Positions 34,512-43,757 of a stretch of DNA of 64,000 nucleotides are shown in pieces. A program made the translations under genes and the position numbers. Source of the DNA: Duganella sacchari (lineage in GTDB: Bacteria; Pseudomonadota; Gammaproteobacteria; Burkholderiales; Burkholderiaceae_D); assembly GCF_900143065.1 (NCBI RefSeq), contig NZ_FRCX01000017.1, positions 31,908-95,907 of the forward strand, given 5' to 3'. Position 1 is the stretch's first letter, and each line of letters begins with the position of its first letter. The notes below the pieces were generated by a model, which searched no databases, was not told where the DNA came from, and worked only from the letters and a program-made list of their open reading frames with translations.

Positions 34512-36788
34512 ATGGATTATATGCATTGTTGTGATAGCAAAAACACGTGCGGCCCGGCGTTGGAGGCGGTCGAGGAAGGAACGGATACGGCGGGAGCCGA
34601 GGAAGCTGTTTTCTTGATTCAAAAGATGGATTGCCCGACGGAGGAGAAGCTCATTCGTGACAGGTTCAAAACGATGGCCGGCGTCGACAGCATGCAGTTC
34701 AATCTCATGCAGCGTGAATTGACGGTTCGGCACCGGTTGCAATCGACGCAGACGCTGCTCGAAGGTTTGACTGGACTCGGCCTTGACCCGGTGCTCAAGT
34801 CGGATTCGTTAGACGTAGACGCTGTGGCGCTTCAATCGGACCGTGCGGTCGCCGGTCCCCGGGTCCCCTTGTTGCAATGGATTCTGATGGGCCTTTCTGG
34901 CGCGGCCGCGATTGGATCCGAAGTACTGGCATGGACCAGTGGGAACGACGGTTCTTGGCCGGTCGTCACGCTGGCGTTGCTCGCCATCGCCGCCGGTGGC
35001 GTCGATACGCTGCGCAAGGGGTGGATCGCGCTACGCCATTTTTCTCTCAACATGAATTTCCTGATGTCGCTAGCCGTCATTGGTGCCGCCGCGATCGGAC
35101 AGTGGCCCGAAGCGGCCGTCGTCATCTTCTTGTTCGCGGTGGCGGAGATGATTGAGGCATTGTCGCTGGACCGCGCGCGCAATGCGATCAAGCAGCTGAT
35201 GGCCATGACGCCCGACACCGCCAGCGTTCTAGGGGCGGACGGAACCTGGAGCGAAGTGCCGGCATCCCAAGTCAAAATCACGGCGCAGGTGCGCGTCCAG
35301 CCTGGTCAACGTATCGCGCTAGATGGCGTCGTCACGCGCGGCCAGTCGACGATCAATCAAGCTGCCATCACGGGCGAGAGCATGCCGGTGACGAAACAGC
35401 CTGGTGACGCGGTGTTCGCTGGGACAGTCAATGAACATGGCGAAATCGAGTATCGCGTCAGCGCGCTCCAGAGTGAGTCAACGTTGGCCCGTATCGTGCG
35501 CAGCGTCGAGCAAGCCCAAGGGGATCGTGCGCCCACGCAGCGTTTCGTCGATGAATTTGCTCGGCACTATATTCCGGCGGTGCTGATGCTGGCGATAGTG
35601 GTAGCACTCGTTGTGCCATTCGTGCTGAACACCCCCTTTCAACCCTGGCTGTACAAGGCGCTCGTCTTGCTGGTGATCGCCTGTCCGTGCGCGTTGGTCA
35701 TTTCCACGCCGGTGACGGTTGTCAGCGCACTTGCAGCAGCGGCCCGGCACGGCATATTAATCAAGGGTGGTGCATATCTAGAGCAAGGACATAAGCTCAA
35801 GGCTATCGCGCTCGATAAGACCGGCACCATCACTCTTGGACGGCCCTCTGTGACCGATACGCGTGTGTTGGATTCTGGCGACAAGGCTGCTCTACTCCGC
35901 CTTGCCGCAAGCCTTGCCATACGTTCTAATCATCCGGTATCGGCGGCAGTGGTTGATGATTGGACCGCCGCCAATCCAGGCGACACTGTGCTCGATGTGG
36001 TCGACTTCATGGCGCTGCCCGGGCGCGGAGTCAATGGGACGATCAACGGCGAATTCTATTACTTCGGCAATCAGCGGCTGATGCAGGAGCAAGGCATCGG
36101 CGGCGGCATGCTGGACACGGTGCTTGGAGAATACGAGCGCGGCGGAAAGAGTGTCGTCGTGCTGAGCTCGACCACTACACCGTTGCTCGTTCTGGCGGTG
36201 GCCGACACCATGCGCGATACCAGTGAGGCCGCGATTGCGGCAATGCGTGGCTTGGGCCTGCATGTGGTAATGCTGAGCGGTGACAACGCTTACGCTGCTG
36301 CAGCGATGGGGAGTCAGGCCGGAATCGGTGACGTGCGTGGGAATCTGCTTCCTGAAGAGAAGCTCGCCGCCATCCACGAACTGCGTACACAGTACGGTTA
36401 CATAGGCATGGTGGGCGACGGCATCAACGACGCCCCTGCGCTGGCCAGTGCTGACATCGGCTTCGCCATGGGCGCGGCGGGGTCTGACACGGCACTTGAA
36501 ACTGCCGACGTTGCATTGATGGACGATGATCTCAGCAAGCTGGTCGCGTTTTTGCATCTAAGCTCACGCACACGTAAAGTACTGCGGCAAAACATCGGTT
36601 TCGCGCTGTTGATCAAGGCCGTTTTCCTAGTGTTGGCCTTAGCGGGGCAAGCGACGTTGTGGATGGCGGTATTTGCGGATATGGGGGCCAGCTTGCTGGT
36701 TGTGTTCAACGCTTTGCGTATGTTGCGTAGCCTGGATCGATTTAACACACAGCACAGAGACGGTAACGCCACTTCGGCCCTTCCTTGA
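34512..36788 (+). CDS. pbrA: PbrA: Pb/Cd/Zn-exporting P1B-type ATPase
   Basis: 758 residues if read from ATG 34512; ATG 34521 is also possible. The frame is open upstream to 34425, but that part lies across the promoter. N-terminus: Cys-rich HCCDSKNTC, then a divergent metal-binding domain with MDCPTEE. The core has the P1B-2 membrane motif CPC (about 391-393), the phosphorylated Asp in DKTGT (about 435), and the HP and GDGIND motifs. These define a Zn2+/Cd2+/Pb2+ exporter to the periplasm. Placed with PbrR, PbrT and UppP, lead is the best guess. Confidence 0.92.
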   Translation: MDYMHCCDSKNTCGPALEAVEEGTDTAGAEEAVFLIQKMDCPTEEKLIRDRFKTMAGVDSMQFNLMQRELTVRHRLQSTQTLLEGLTGLGLDPVLKSDSLDVDAVALQSDRAVAGPRVPLLQWILMGLSGAAAIGSEVLAWTSGNDGSWPVVTLALLAIAAGGVDTLRKGWIALRHFSLNMNFLMSLAVIGAAAIGQWPEAAVVIFLFAVAEMIEALSLDRARNAIKQLMAMTPDTASVLGADGTWSEVPASQVKITAQVRVQPGQRIALDGVVTRGQSTINQAAITGESMPVTKQPGDAVFAGTVNEHGEIEYRVSALQSESTLARIVRSVEQAQGDRAPTQRFVDEFARHYIPAVLMLAIVVALVVPFVLNTPFQPWLYKALVLLVIACPCALVISTPVTVVSALAAAARHGILIKGGAYLEQGHKLKAIALDKTGTITLGRPSVTDTRVLDSGDKAALLRLAASLAIRSNHPVSAAVVDDWTAANPGDTVLDVVDFMALPGRGVNGTINGEFYYFGNQRLMQEQGIGGGMLDTVLGEYERGGKSVVVLSSTTTPLLVLAVADTMRDTSEAAIAAMRGLGLHVVMLSGDNAYAAAAMGSQAGIGDVRGNLLPEEKLAAIHELRTQYGYIGMVGDGINDAPALASADIGFAMGAAGSDTALETADVALMDDDLSKLVAFLHLSSRTRKVLRQNIGFALLIKAVFLVLALAGQATLWMAVFADMGASLLVVFNALRMLRSLDRFNTQHRDGNATSALP

Positions 36789-36790
36789 TA

Positions 36791-36799
36791 TGTTATGAT
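36791..36799 (+). promoter_or_regulatory. Extended -10 promoter, near-leaderless start
   Basis: TGT-TATGAT (36791-36799), an extended -10 element ending 6 nt before the GTG at 36806. It sits directly after the pbrA stop. No ribosome binding site is present. Confidence 0.55.
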
Positions 36800-36805
36800 T
36801 TTTCC

Positions 36806-37153
36806 GTGAAACGATTTCTCCTTATTCTGTTGTTGGTACTTGTACCGTTCCAGTTTGCCTGGGCAACGGCGGGATCGTATTGCCAACACGAAACGGGGGC
36901 GACCAGCGTGCATTTTGGTCATCATGCCCATCAACATCAGGGCAAAGCCGATACATCGAACACCAAAGCCAAGCTTGGCAAGATCGATCTCGACTGCCCC
37001 TCGTGCCACGGTGCTGGCTGTGCATTGTTCTTAACGCACGTCGAACCCGTCACCGTCCCGCTCGATAAAACCGCAGCCGAACCGCGAGTTCTGCTGTACA
37101 CCTCCCATATCCCGGACGGCCCGCGTAGGCCTGACCGCTCTCCCGTCGCTTAA
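36806..37153 (+). CDS. czcI: CzcI-like small exported protein
   Basis: 115 residues from GTG 36806. Signal peptide (KRFLLILLLVLVPFQFAWA), then the CzcI hallmark YCQHETG with HFGHHAHQHQ, a Cys motif CPSCHGAGC and a C-terminus rich in Pro/Arg. It precedes the czcCBA genes as czcI does in Cupriavidus. The role there is not settled; periplasmic zinc/cobalt binding is plausible. It follows pbrA by 17 nt but has its own promoter element and no Shine-Dalgarno. Confidence 0.82.
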   Translation: MKRFLLILLLVLVPFQFAWATAGSYCQHETGATSVHFGHHAHQHQGKADTSNTKAKLGKIDLDCPSCHGAGCALFLTHVEPVTVPLDKTAAEPRVLLYTSHIPDGPRRPDRSPVA

Positions 37154-37244
37154 GCCGACGGGACACTCCTTATTGCTTTATTAGTTCGCTATCTGCGAGC
37201 TGGCGTCTCGTCGAATTCTTTTCCCATGGCCCTTGGAGAATTCG

Positions 37245-38567
37245 ATGTACAAACTATTACTGCCGCTTGGCATAGCGGCGGCTGTCGCTGGCCAGCCGGT
37301 GATCGCATTGGCGCAAGTTCTAGCGTTGCCGCTCGTCCACGATGGGGCGCAATCGCCTGTCACCTCTGTGCAACCTACGGTGCTGAACCTTGACCAAGCG
37401 CTTGAACTAGCCGATCGCGTCAGCGTTGATATTCGTCAGACGGCCTCCAATCGCGATGCTTTATCGGGAGACTTGTCGGACGCCTCACATCTGCTATGGA
37501 ACAATCCAAAGCTGAACGTTGAAAGAGTCCGCCGCGAGGTGCCCGCGCAAGGTCTGTCTACCACGCGCCAACGTGAATGGAGCGCCACATTCGAGCAGAC
37601 GTTCGAGATCGCGGGCCAGCAAGGGTATCGCCGCCGCGCCGCGCAAGCGCAACTGGCGGCGCATGGCGCAACGCTGGACGAAACGCGTCGTGCTGTGTTG
37701 GCCGAAGTGGAGACTTCTTTCGTCGAGGTACTCGCCCTGCAGGAGCGCGTCAAGACCGAGAACGCCTCGTTGGGCCTGATTCAAAACACGGCACAGTCGG
37801 TGGAGAAGCGCGTGGTGGCGGGTGAAGATAGCCGCCTCGATGGCAATCTCGCCCAAGTCGAGGCGGTGCGCGCCCTTAACCAGATTGGCGTACTTCAAGA
37901 GCAATTGATCGAAGCGCGCCAGCGCCTTGCCGAATTATTACAACTGCCGGCGGGAGCACTACCCATCGCGGATGGCACACTCGATGTCGGCCAGGCCAAA
38001 CAGTACACGTTGGCCGATCTGCTGTCGCGCGCTAGTCAGCGTCCGCTGCTGCGCGCGCTGGACAACAAGCAGGACGCTGCCCGCAACAGGTTGTCGCTGG
38101 AACGGGCCACACGTTATCCGGACGTGACGGTCGCTGTATCTACCTCGCGCGAGGGACCGGTCGGCGCGCAGGAGCGTCTGACGGGCTTGAGCATGTCGAT
38201 TCCACTCCCATTTTTCCATCAGAACGCTGGCGCAATTGGCCGGGCATCGACGGAACTGAAGCAAACCACGATTGAGCGTGAGACCGCAATGCGCGACACC
38301 CAAGCCGCTGTCGCGGCGCTGTGGCAACGGATGCAAAGCCTCACGGAACGCGTCAAGGCGTTGCGCTCATCGATCTTGCCCACCCTGGAACAAAACCAGG
38401 AGTTGTCAAAAAAATCGCTGCAGGCTGGAGAAATCAGCATTGTGCAGCTTCTGTTGGTTAACCGCCAGTTGCTCGACGGCCGAAAGGACCTGATCGACGC
38501 CGAACGGGAATTGCGCGTGACCGACATCGCGCTGCGAACCGCCGCAGGCCTGCTATCACGACCATGA
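37245..38567 (+). CDS. czcC: CzcC-type outer membrane factor
   Basis: 440 residues from ATG 37245, which has TTGGAGA 6 nt upstream and gives a leader ending VIALAQ. TolC-superfamily duct: two repeats with LNLDQALELADRVS...LLWNNPKLNVERVRRE and YPDVTVAVSTSREGPVGA...IPLPFFHQNAGAIGRA...LQAGEISIVQLLLVNRQLL. It overlaps the adaptor gene by 4 nt and belongs to the second czc unit. Confidence 0.88.
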   Translation: MYKLLLPLGIAAAVAGQPVIALAQVLALPLVHDGAQSPVTSVQPTVLNLDQALELADRVSVDIRQTASNRDALSGDLSDASHLLWNNPKLNVERVRREVPAQGLSTTRQREWSATFEQTFEIAGQQGYRRRAAQAQLAAHGATLDETRRAVLAEVETSFVEVLALQERVKTENASLGLIQNTAQSVEKRVVAGEDSRLDGNLAQVEAVRALNQIGVLQEQLIEARQRLAELLQLPAGALPIADGTLDVGQAKQYTLADLLSRASQRPLLRALDNKQDAARNRLSLERATRYPDVTVAVSTSREGPVGAQERLTGLSMSIPLPFFHQNAGAIGRASTELKQTTIERETAMRDTQAAVAALWQRMQSLTERVKALRSSILPTLEQNQELSKKSLQAGEISIVQLLLVNRQLLDGRKDLIDAERELRVTDIALRTAAGLLSRP

Positions 38568-39787
38568 ACTTCTTGTCCAACGCTCAGAACAAAAATGGAA
38601 ACCCCATCACCATGCCAAACAAACACAAATATCGGCTCACTCTGCCGCTTGTTCTAATCTCGGCCATTTTCGCAGGCTGCAGCAAAGATAAACCGTCGGC
38701 CCCTCCTGACAAAGTGCCAAGTGCGGAGAAGGCGGAGGCTGGCGGCGACAAGGTCGTCACGCTTAGCGCCGACGAAGGCGCTACTTCCGGGGTGCACACA
38801 GCCGTGCTGGAACAGCAAATTTTTGCCGATCAGCTTACGGTGACGGCGACCATCGAGCCTGCGCAGGACCGCTACGCGAGCATCGCGCCGCGCATATCCG
38901 GAAAAGTGGACAAGGTGATGGTCGGCCTTGGCGAGCAAGTCCGCGCGGGGCAAACGCTCGCTTTGGTCGATAGCATCGAGGCGGGCGAGGCGCAATCGGC
39001 TTATGCCCAAGCCGTGACGGAATTATCCGTGGCGAGGTCAGCAGCCGAACGCGCAGAACGACTACAAGCCGATCAAATCATCCCGCAGAAGGACGTTCTG
39101 CGCGCCCGGGCCGACCTCGAAAAAGCGAAGGCGATCGCGCGCGCGGCTGGTGATCGTCGCCACGCGCTAGGCCTGTCCGGTCGCGACGGTGAAACGAGCA
39201 AGACACCATCGATTTTTCCGGTAACGGCGCCGTTCGCCGGTACCGTCGTCGACAAGAAGGCCGTACTCGGCGAGCTAGCGCAGCCCGACAAGCCACTCTT
39301 TGCGATCGCGGACATGTCACACGTCTGGATTGAAACCAATCTGTTCGAAAAAGATTTGGCAAGAGTCAAGCCAGGTGCGCAAGCGGTCGTCACTGTGGCC
39401 GCGTATGGCAGCGAAGCGTTTCGCGGGAAAGTCACCTATGTGAGCAGCGTGATGGACAAGGAGACCCGAACAGTGAAGGCCCGCGTTGAAGTACCCAATC
39501 CAGAAGGTAAACTCAAGCTCGGCATGTTCGCCAGCGCGGCCATCTCGACGGAGGGGAGCCAAAAAGCCCTGATGCTGCCGAATGAAGCGGTGGTGCTCGT
39601 CCAAGGGCAACCAACGGTGTTCGTCAAGCGCGGCGAAGGTTTCGACACGCGAGCAGTGGAGCTTGGCGACAAGCGCCAGGGCCTGGTTGAAATCAAGGGC
39701 GGCGTCAAGACCGGTGAAACGGTGGTGACCCAGGGCGCCTATGCGCTTAAGGCCAAGCTGCTCAAGTCGCAGATCAGCGCGGATTAA
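38564..39787 (+). CDS. czcB: CzcB-type adaptor, lipoprotein form
   Basis: Membrane-fusion protein, 407 residues from ATG 38564 or 391 from ATG 38612. Only the second start places the signal peptide at the N-terminus, and it yields a lipobox IFAGC, so the adaptor is probably lipid-anchored, unlike the membrane-spanning adaptors of the other blocks. The lipoyl halves (RISGKVDKVMVGLGEQVRAGQTL and VTAPFAGTVVDKKAV), hairpin and barrel are complete. It ends 9 nt before czcA. Confidence 0.88.
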   Translation: MNFLSNAQNKNGNPITMPNKHKYRLTLPLVLISAIFAGCSKDKPSAPPDKVPSAEKAEAGGDKVVTLSADEGATSGVHTAVLEQQIFADQLTVTATIEPAQDRYASIAPRISGKVDKVMVGLGEQVRAGQTLALVDSIEAGEAQSAYAQAVTELSVARSAAERAERLQADQIIPQKDVLRARADLEKAKAIARAAGDRRHALGLSGRDGETSKTPSIFPVTAPFAGTVVDKKAVLGELAQPDKPLFAIADMSHVWIETNLFEKDLARVKPGAQAVVTVAAYGSEAFRGKVTYVSSVMDKETRTVKARVEVPNPEGKLKLGMFASAAISTEGSQKALMLPNEAVVLVQGQPTVFVKRGEGFDTRAVELGDKRQGLVEIKGGVKTGETVVTQGAYALKAKLLKSQISAD

Positions 39788-39796
39788 GGGGACGAC

Positions 39797-42700
39797 ATGC
39801 TCAATTCTATTGTTGACCTCTCACTGCGCTATAAGGTGCTCGTCATCGTCGGCTTTCTGATTGTCGTCATGATGGGCGCGCTGGCCTGGCGCGACTTGCC
39901 GGTCGATGCGTTTCCGGACGTGACACCCATTCAGGTGAACATTTATACGGAGTCGCCGGGCCTTGCGGCCGAAGATGTCGAGAAGTTGCTGACAACGCCG
40001 GTGGAGACATCAATGGCGGGATTGGCCGGGGTGGAAGCGATTCGCTCAGTGTCGCTGTTCGGCCTGTCGTACGTCAGTGTCAATTTTAAAGACAACGTCG
40101 ATATCTATTTTGCGCGCCGGCTGGTGGGCGAAAAGCTCCTGGAAGCCAAGCAGCGCATGCCGGACGGCTACGGCGAGCCAACTATGGGGCCGAACAGTTC
40201 TGGGCTGGGCCAGGTGTTTTGGTACACGGTGGAGTCGGCCGACCAGAACATGACGACGATGGATCTGCGCACGCTGCACGACTGGGATATCCGCCTGAAG
40301 CTTCGCACCGCTCCTGGTGTGGATGACGTGAGTTCTTGGGGCGGCGACGAGAAGCAGTACCAAGTGCTGATTGACCCGAACAAGCTGATTAAGTATGGCT
40401 TGAGTTTGAAAAGTGTCATGGAAACGCTGACGGCGAACAATCGCCAAGTGGGCGGCCAGTATCTGAACGTAGGACAGGAACAATATCTGGTGCGCGGTCT
40501 GGGCCTGGTAGCAAACGCAAGCGATATTGGGAACGTGGTACTGGCGACACATCAAGGCACGCCCATTTATGTGCGCGATGTCGCCCAGGTCAAGGAAGGT
40601 GCATCTTTGCGCTCGGGAGCCGTGACGAAAGACGGGAAAGAGGTGGTTCTCGGCATGGCGCTACAGCGGCTCGGTGAGAACGCCAAAAATGTTGTCGCCG
40701 AGGTCAAGCAGAAGTTGAAGTCGACGCAGCAGGCGTTGCCGAAAGGCGTAACCATCAATCCGGTCTACGATCGTACCGACCTGGTGGACAAGGCGGTCAA
40801 AACGGCGGAAAGCGCGCTGGTGGAAGGATCCATCCTGGTGGCTGTGATCCTATATCTGTTCCTTGGCGAGATTCGCTCGGCGGTGGTTGTGATCGTCGCG
40901 CTACCACTGGCCATGCTGATTAGTTTTATCATGATGCAGCAATGGGGCTTGTCAGCCAATCTGATGTCACTGGCGGGCCTTGCGGTAGGTATCGGGATGA
41001 TGGTCGACGGCGCCGTGGTGATGGTCGAAAATGGATTCCGGCTGCTATCTCATCATGCTGAATCGGGCCGTCCGATTAACAAGACGCATATCATCTTGCA
41101 GGCCGCCCGCGAGGTGATCAATCCGGTTGCGTTCGCGATCCTCATTATCATCGTGGTCTTCCTGCCGCTATTCTCCCTCACCGGCCTGGAGGGCAAGATG
41201 TTCAAGCCGATGGCGCTGACCATCACCTTCGCCATGGTCGGGTCGTTGATCCTGACAATGACACTCGTTCCAGTGCTTTCCGCGTTGATTCTTAAAGCAA
41301 AAAAAGAGAAGGATACCTTCGTCGTCGCTGCGGCCAAGCGCCTTTACCTGCCGTTGCTCGACCGCGCTCTCGACAACAAGAAGATCGTGGTCATCGGTGC
41401 GGTTGGCTTGCTAGTGGCCTCGCTCTCGCTTATCCCCTTCCTAGGCAAAGAATTCATGCCCTCCTTGCAGGAGGGCGGCATTATGTTCCGAGTCACTAGC
41501 ATCCCGTCCACATCTCTGGACGAATCGATCCGTATATCCAAACAACTCGAAGCGAGTCTGAAGGAGTTTCCCGAGACGGCATCCTCGTTGGCGATGATTG
41601 GCCGGGCCGAGAAGGGAGAAACAGCGGATGTGAACTACATGGAACTGCTTGTCAACCTCAAGCCGCAGAGTGACTGGCCCAAGAAGAAGGCCGTCCCGGA
41701 CTTGGCCAAGGAGATGCAAGTTGCGCTTGAACGAAAAGCGCCGACTGCAGTAATCGCCGCAACGCAGCCGATCCAGATGCGTATCGAAGAACTGATTTCG
41801 GGTGTGCGGGCGACGCTAGCCTTAAAAATCTATGGTGAGGACTTAAATACGCTCGATCGCCTGACAAGTCAGATGAAGGAAGTATTGGAAAAAGTGCCTG
41901 GTGCCGCCGACCTATCGTTGGAGGCCAACAAGGGCAAACCCCAGCTCATCATCAAGGTCGACCGTGAAGCGGCGTCCCGTTACGGTATCAATGCCGATGA
42001 CATTCTCAACGTCGTACAGGCGGGCATTGGCGGAAAGGCTGTCTCTACGCTTATCGATGGCTCGAAGCGCTTTGACATCCAGGTATGGCTGGGTGGTGAA
42101 TTCCGGAACAGCGTGGAGGCGATATCCTCGATTCCGATTCGTAGCGAAAATGGCGCGCTCGTGCCGCTGGGGCGCGTCGCCGCGCTTGAAGTGGACGAAG
42201 GTTATTCATTCGTGCGGCGCGAGCAGTTACAGCGATATGCCGTCATCCAGATGGACGTGCAAGGGCGTGACGTGAACAGCTTCGTGCAGGAGGCACAGCA
42301 AAGAATCGCCGCACAAGTGAAGATCCCGACTGGGTATGTGATGGAATGGGGCGGCGCGTTTGAAAACCAGAAGCGTGCAATGACCAAGCTGGCCATCATC
42401 GTTCCTCTGACGATAGGATTGATCTTCATCCTCTTGTACACAGCCTTCAATTCGCTTACGTACGCCACACTTATCATCGCCAATGTGCCTTTCGCGACCA
42501 TTGGCGGTGTTGTTGGGCTGTTCGTTACTGGTCAGTATCTGTCGGTACCCTCTGCAATTGGCTTCATTGCCGTATTCGGCGTTGCCATGCTCAACGGGAT
42601 CGTGCTTGTGACCTTCCTCAATGAGCAACTGGAGCAAGGACTGAGTGTGCGCGAAGCCGTGCGCCAAGGAGCGGCGCTACGCCTGCGCCCAGTATTGATG

Positions 42701-42922
42701 ACCGCGTCGATCGCCATCTTTGGCTTGGTGCCAATGCTGCTATCTTCCGGTGTTGGGGCGGAAACTCAACGACCGTTGGCCACGGTCGTCGTGGGTGGCC
42801 TCTTCACTTCCACCGCCTTGACCTTGCTGTTGCTACCGCTGCTGTACGAATGGGTCGAGAACCGTCGAGAACGTAAGGCGCTCGCGGTGTCCATGCCACA
42901 GACAACGACGGCGACAGTGTGA
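39797..42922 (+). CDS. czcA: Heavy-metal RND pump with atypical TM4 motif
   Basis: 1041-residue RND exporter. The TM4 motif reads GIGMMVDGAVVMVEN (about residues 396-410): the second Asp and the Glu of the proton relay are kept, but the position of the first Asp of DFG...DGA is Gly. That sets it apart from the pumps at 11013 and 51490 and puts it in a different HME class, likely with another divalent-ion preference (zinc is a candidate). Ribosome binding site AGGGGACG. It follows czcB directly. Confidence 0.9.
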   Translation: MLNSIVDLSLRYKVLVIVGFLIVVMMGALAWRDLPVDAFPDVTPIQVNIYTESPGLAAEDVEKLLTTPVETSMAGLAGVEAIRSVSLFGLSYVSVNFKDNVDIYFARRLVGEKLLEAKQRMPDGYGEPTMGPNSSGLGQVFWYTVESADQNMTTMDLRTLHDWDIRLKLRTAPGVDDVSSWGGDEKQYQVLIDPNKLIKYGLSLKSVMETLTANNRQVGGQYLNVGQEQYLVRGLGLVANASDIGNVVLATHQGTPIYVRDVAQVKEGASLRSGAVTKDGKEVVLGMALQRLGENAKNVVAEVKQKLKSTQQALPKGVTINPVYDRTDLVDKAVKTAESALVEGSILVAVILYLFLGEIRSAVVVIVALPLAMLISFIMMQQWGLSANLMSLAGLAVGIGMMVDGAVVMVENGFRLLSHHAESGRPINKTHIILQAAREVINPVAFAILIIIVVFLPLFSLTGLEGKMFKPMALTITFAMVGSLILTMTLVPVLSALILKAKKEKDTFVVAAAKRLYLPLLDRALDNKKIVVIGAVGLLVASLSLIPFLGKEFMPSLQEGGIMFRVTSIPSTSLDESIRISKQLEASLKEFPETASSLAMIGRAEKGETADVNYMELLVNLKPQSDWPKKKAVPDLAKEMQVALERKAPTAVIAATQPIQMRIEELISGVRATLALKIYGEDLNTLDRLTSQMKEVLEKVPGAADLSLEANKGKPQLIIKVDREAASRYGINADDILNVVQAGIGGKAVSTLIDGSKRFDIQVWLGGEFRNSVEAISSIPIRSENGALVPLGRVAALEVDEGYSFVRREQLQRYAVIQMDVQGRDVNSFVQEAQQRIAAQVKIPTGYVMEWGGAFENQKRAMTKLAIIVPLTIGLIFILLYTAFNSLTYATLIIANVPFATIGGVVGLFVTGQYLSVPSAIGFIAVFGVAMLNGIVLVTFLNEQLEQGLSVREAVRQGAALRLRPVLMTASIAIFGLVPMLLSSGVGAETQRPLATVVVGGLFTSTALTLLLLPLLYEWVENRRERKALAVSMPQTTTATV

Positions 42923-42975
42923 CGTTCGGCGCCGACGACATCGGCGGCTCTACCTTTCCAGACCAGGAGGTCTAT

Positions 42976-43311
42976 ATGAAACAGCTCAAAGCATTCATCC
43001 ACCCGCACCGCGTGCGCTTCGTCACGGAAGCGCTGCGCAATTCAGGATTGTGCGACATCAGCAACGGGGTCGGCTGCTACAACCTCACCGTTTCCACCGT
43101 TCAACGCCTTTATTCGGGCAACGATCAGGGGCAACAGCACTATTCGCTCGACTTGGCCGAGCCGGTGGTGGCGGAAGCGAAGTTGGAATTGATTTGCGAG
43201 GATGACCTGGCACCGCAACTGGTGTCATTGATCGTCCAGGCCGGCAAGCCCAGCAAGGGTTGGGTATTTACGACAACCATCGATGCGGTTGCCGAAATAG
43301 CGGGCGCATAG
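42976..43311 (+). CDS. PII-like signalling protein in the czc operon
   Basis: 111 residues from ATG 42976 (CAGGAGG upstream), 53 nt after czcA. It has the ferredoxin-like beta-alpha-beta pattern of PII/CutA-like proteins: KQLKAFIHPHRVRFVTEALRNSG at the start, and LELICEDDLAPQLVSLIVQAG with GWVFTTTIDAVAEI at the end. The classical uridylylated T-loop Tyr region is replaced by a segment with GCYNLTVSTVQRLYSG. PII-like proteins linked to heavy-metal RND genes are known; they may gate or monitor the pump, but the ligand is unknown. Confidence 0.72.
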   Translation: MKQLKAFIHPHRVRFVTEALRNSGLCDISNGVGCYNLTVSTVQRLYSGNDQGQQHYSLDLAEPVVAEAKLELICEDDLAPQLVSLIVQAGKPSKGWVFTTTIDAVAEIAGA

Positions 43312-43321
43312 AGTCGCGGGC

Positions 43322-43726
43322 ATGAGACTACGCCCTCGACGCCACAGAGTTCATGCGCGCGAAGGCATGTCCTCTCAAAGGAAGGGACACAACGTCCGCT
43401 TCGCGCTTGTGGCCGGAACCGCGTTGGCGATACTGCTTACGGTTGCTTGTGGTCTGCTGTGCATCTCGACCGTGCACAGCAGACTATGGTGGCTCGCCTA
43501 TGTGATGGCACTTTGTCTGGCAACGACGCTACTGGCGCACCATCGGATGGACGAGCATCGCTTCTTCATTGCGTACGCCACGCTTGTCTTGCTAGAAACG
43601 TCGATTTGGTTTTGGTCCGTCGAGCACATGATCATGAGCGCGGGTGATTGGATACTGGCGGGAGCGTTCTTGTTGCTGGCCGTGCTCAGTTTGCTACTGC
43701 ACAGACGCGGGCGTCAGCCTGGCTAA
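43322..43726 (+). CDS. Hypothetical four-helix membrane protein
   Basis: 134 residues, starting 10 nt after the PII-like gene. The N-terminus is basic (RLRPRRHRVHARE); a start at ATG 43367 would remove it. Four hydrophobic segments follow (about 26-48, 52-68, 78-96, 103-126), with His residues between them (HHRMDEH, VEHM). No known family. Its position between a PII-like protein and a metal ATPase suggests a part in the same pathway. Confidence 0.5.
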   Translation: MRLRPRRHRVHAREGMSSQRKGHNVRFALVAGTALAILLTVACGLLCISTVHSRLWWLAYVMALCLATTLLAHHRMDEHRFFIAYATLVLLETSIWFWSVEHMIMSAGDWILAGAFLLLAVLSLLLHRRGRQPG

Positions 43727-43757
43727 CAATCCAACAACAATTTCAACAGGGTGGTAT

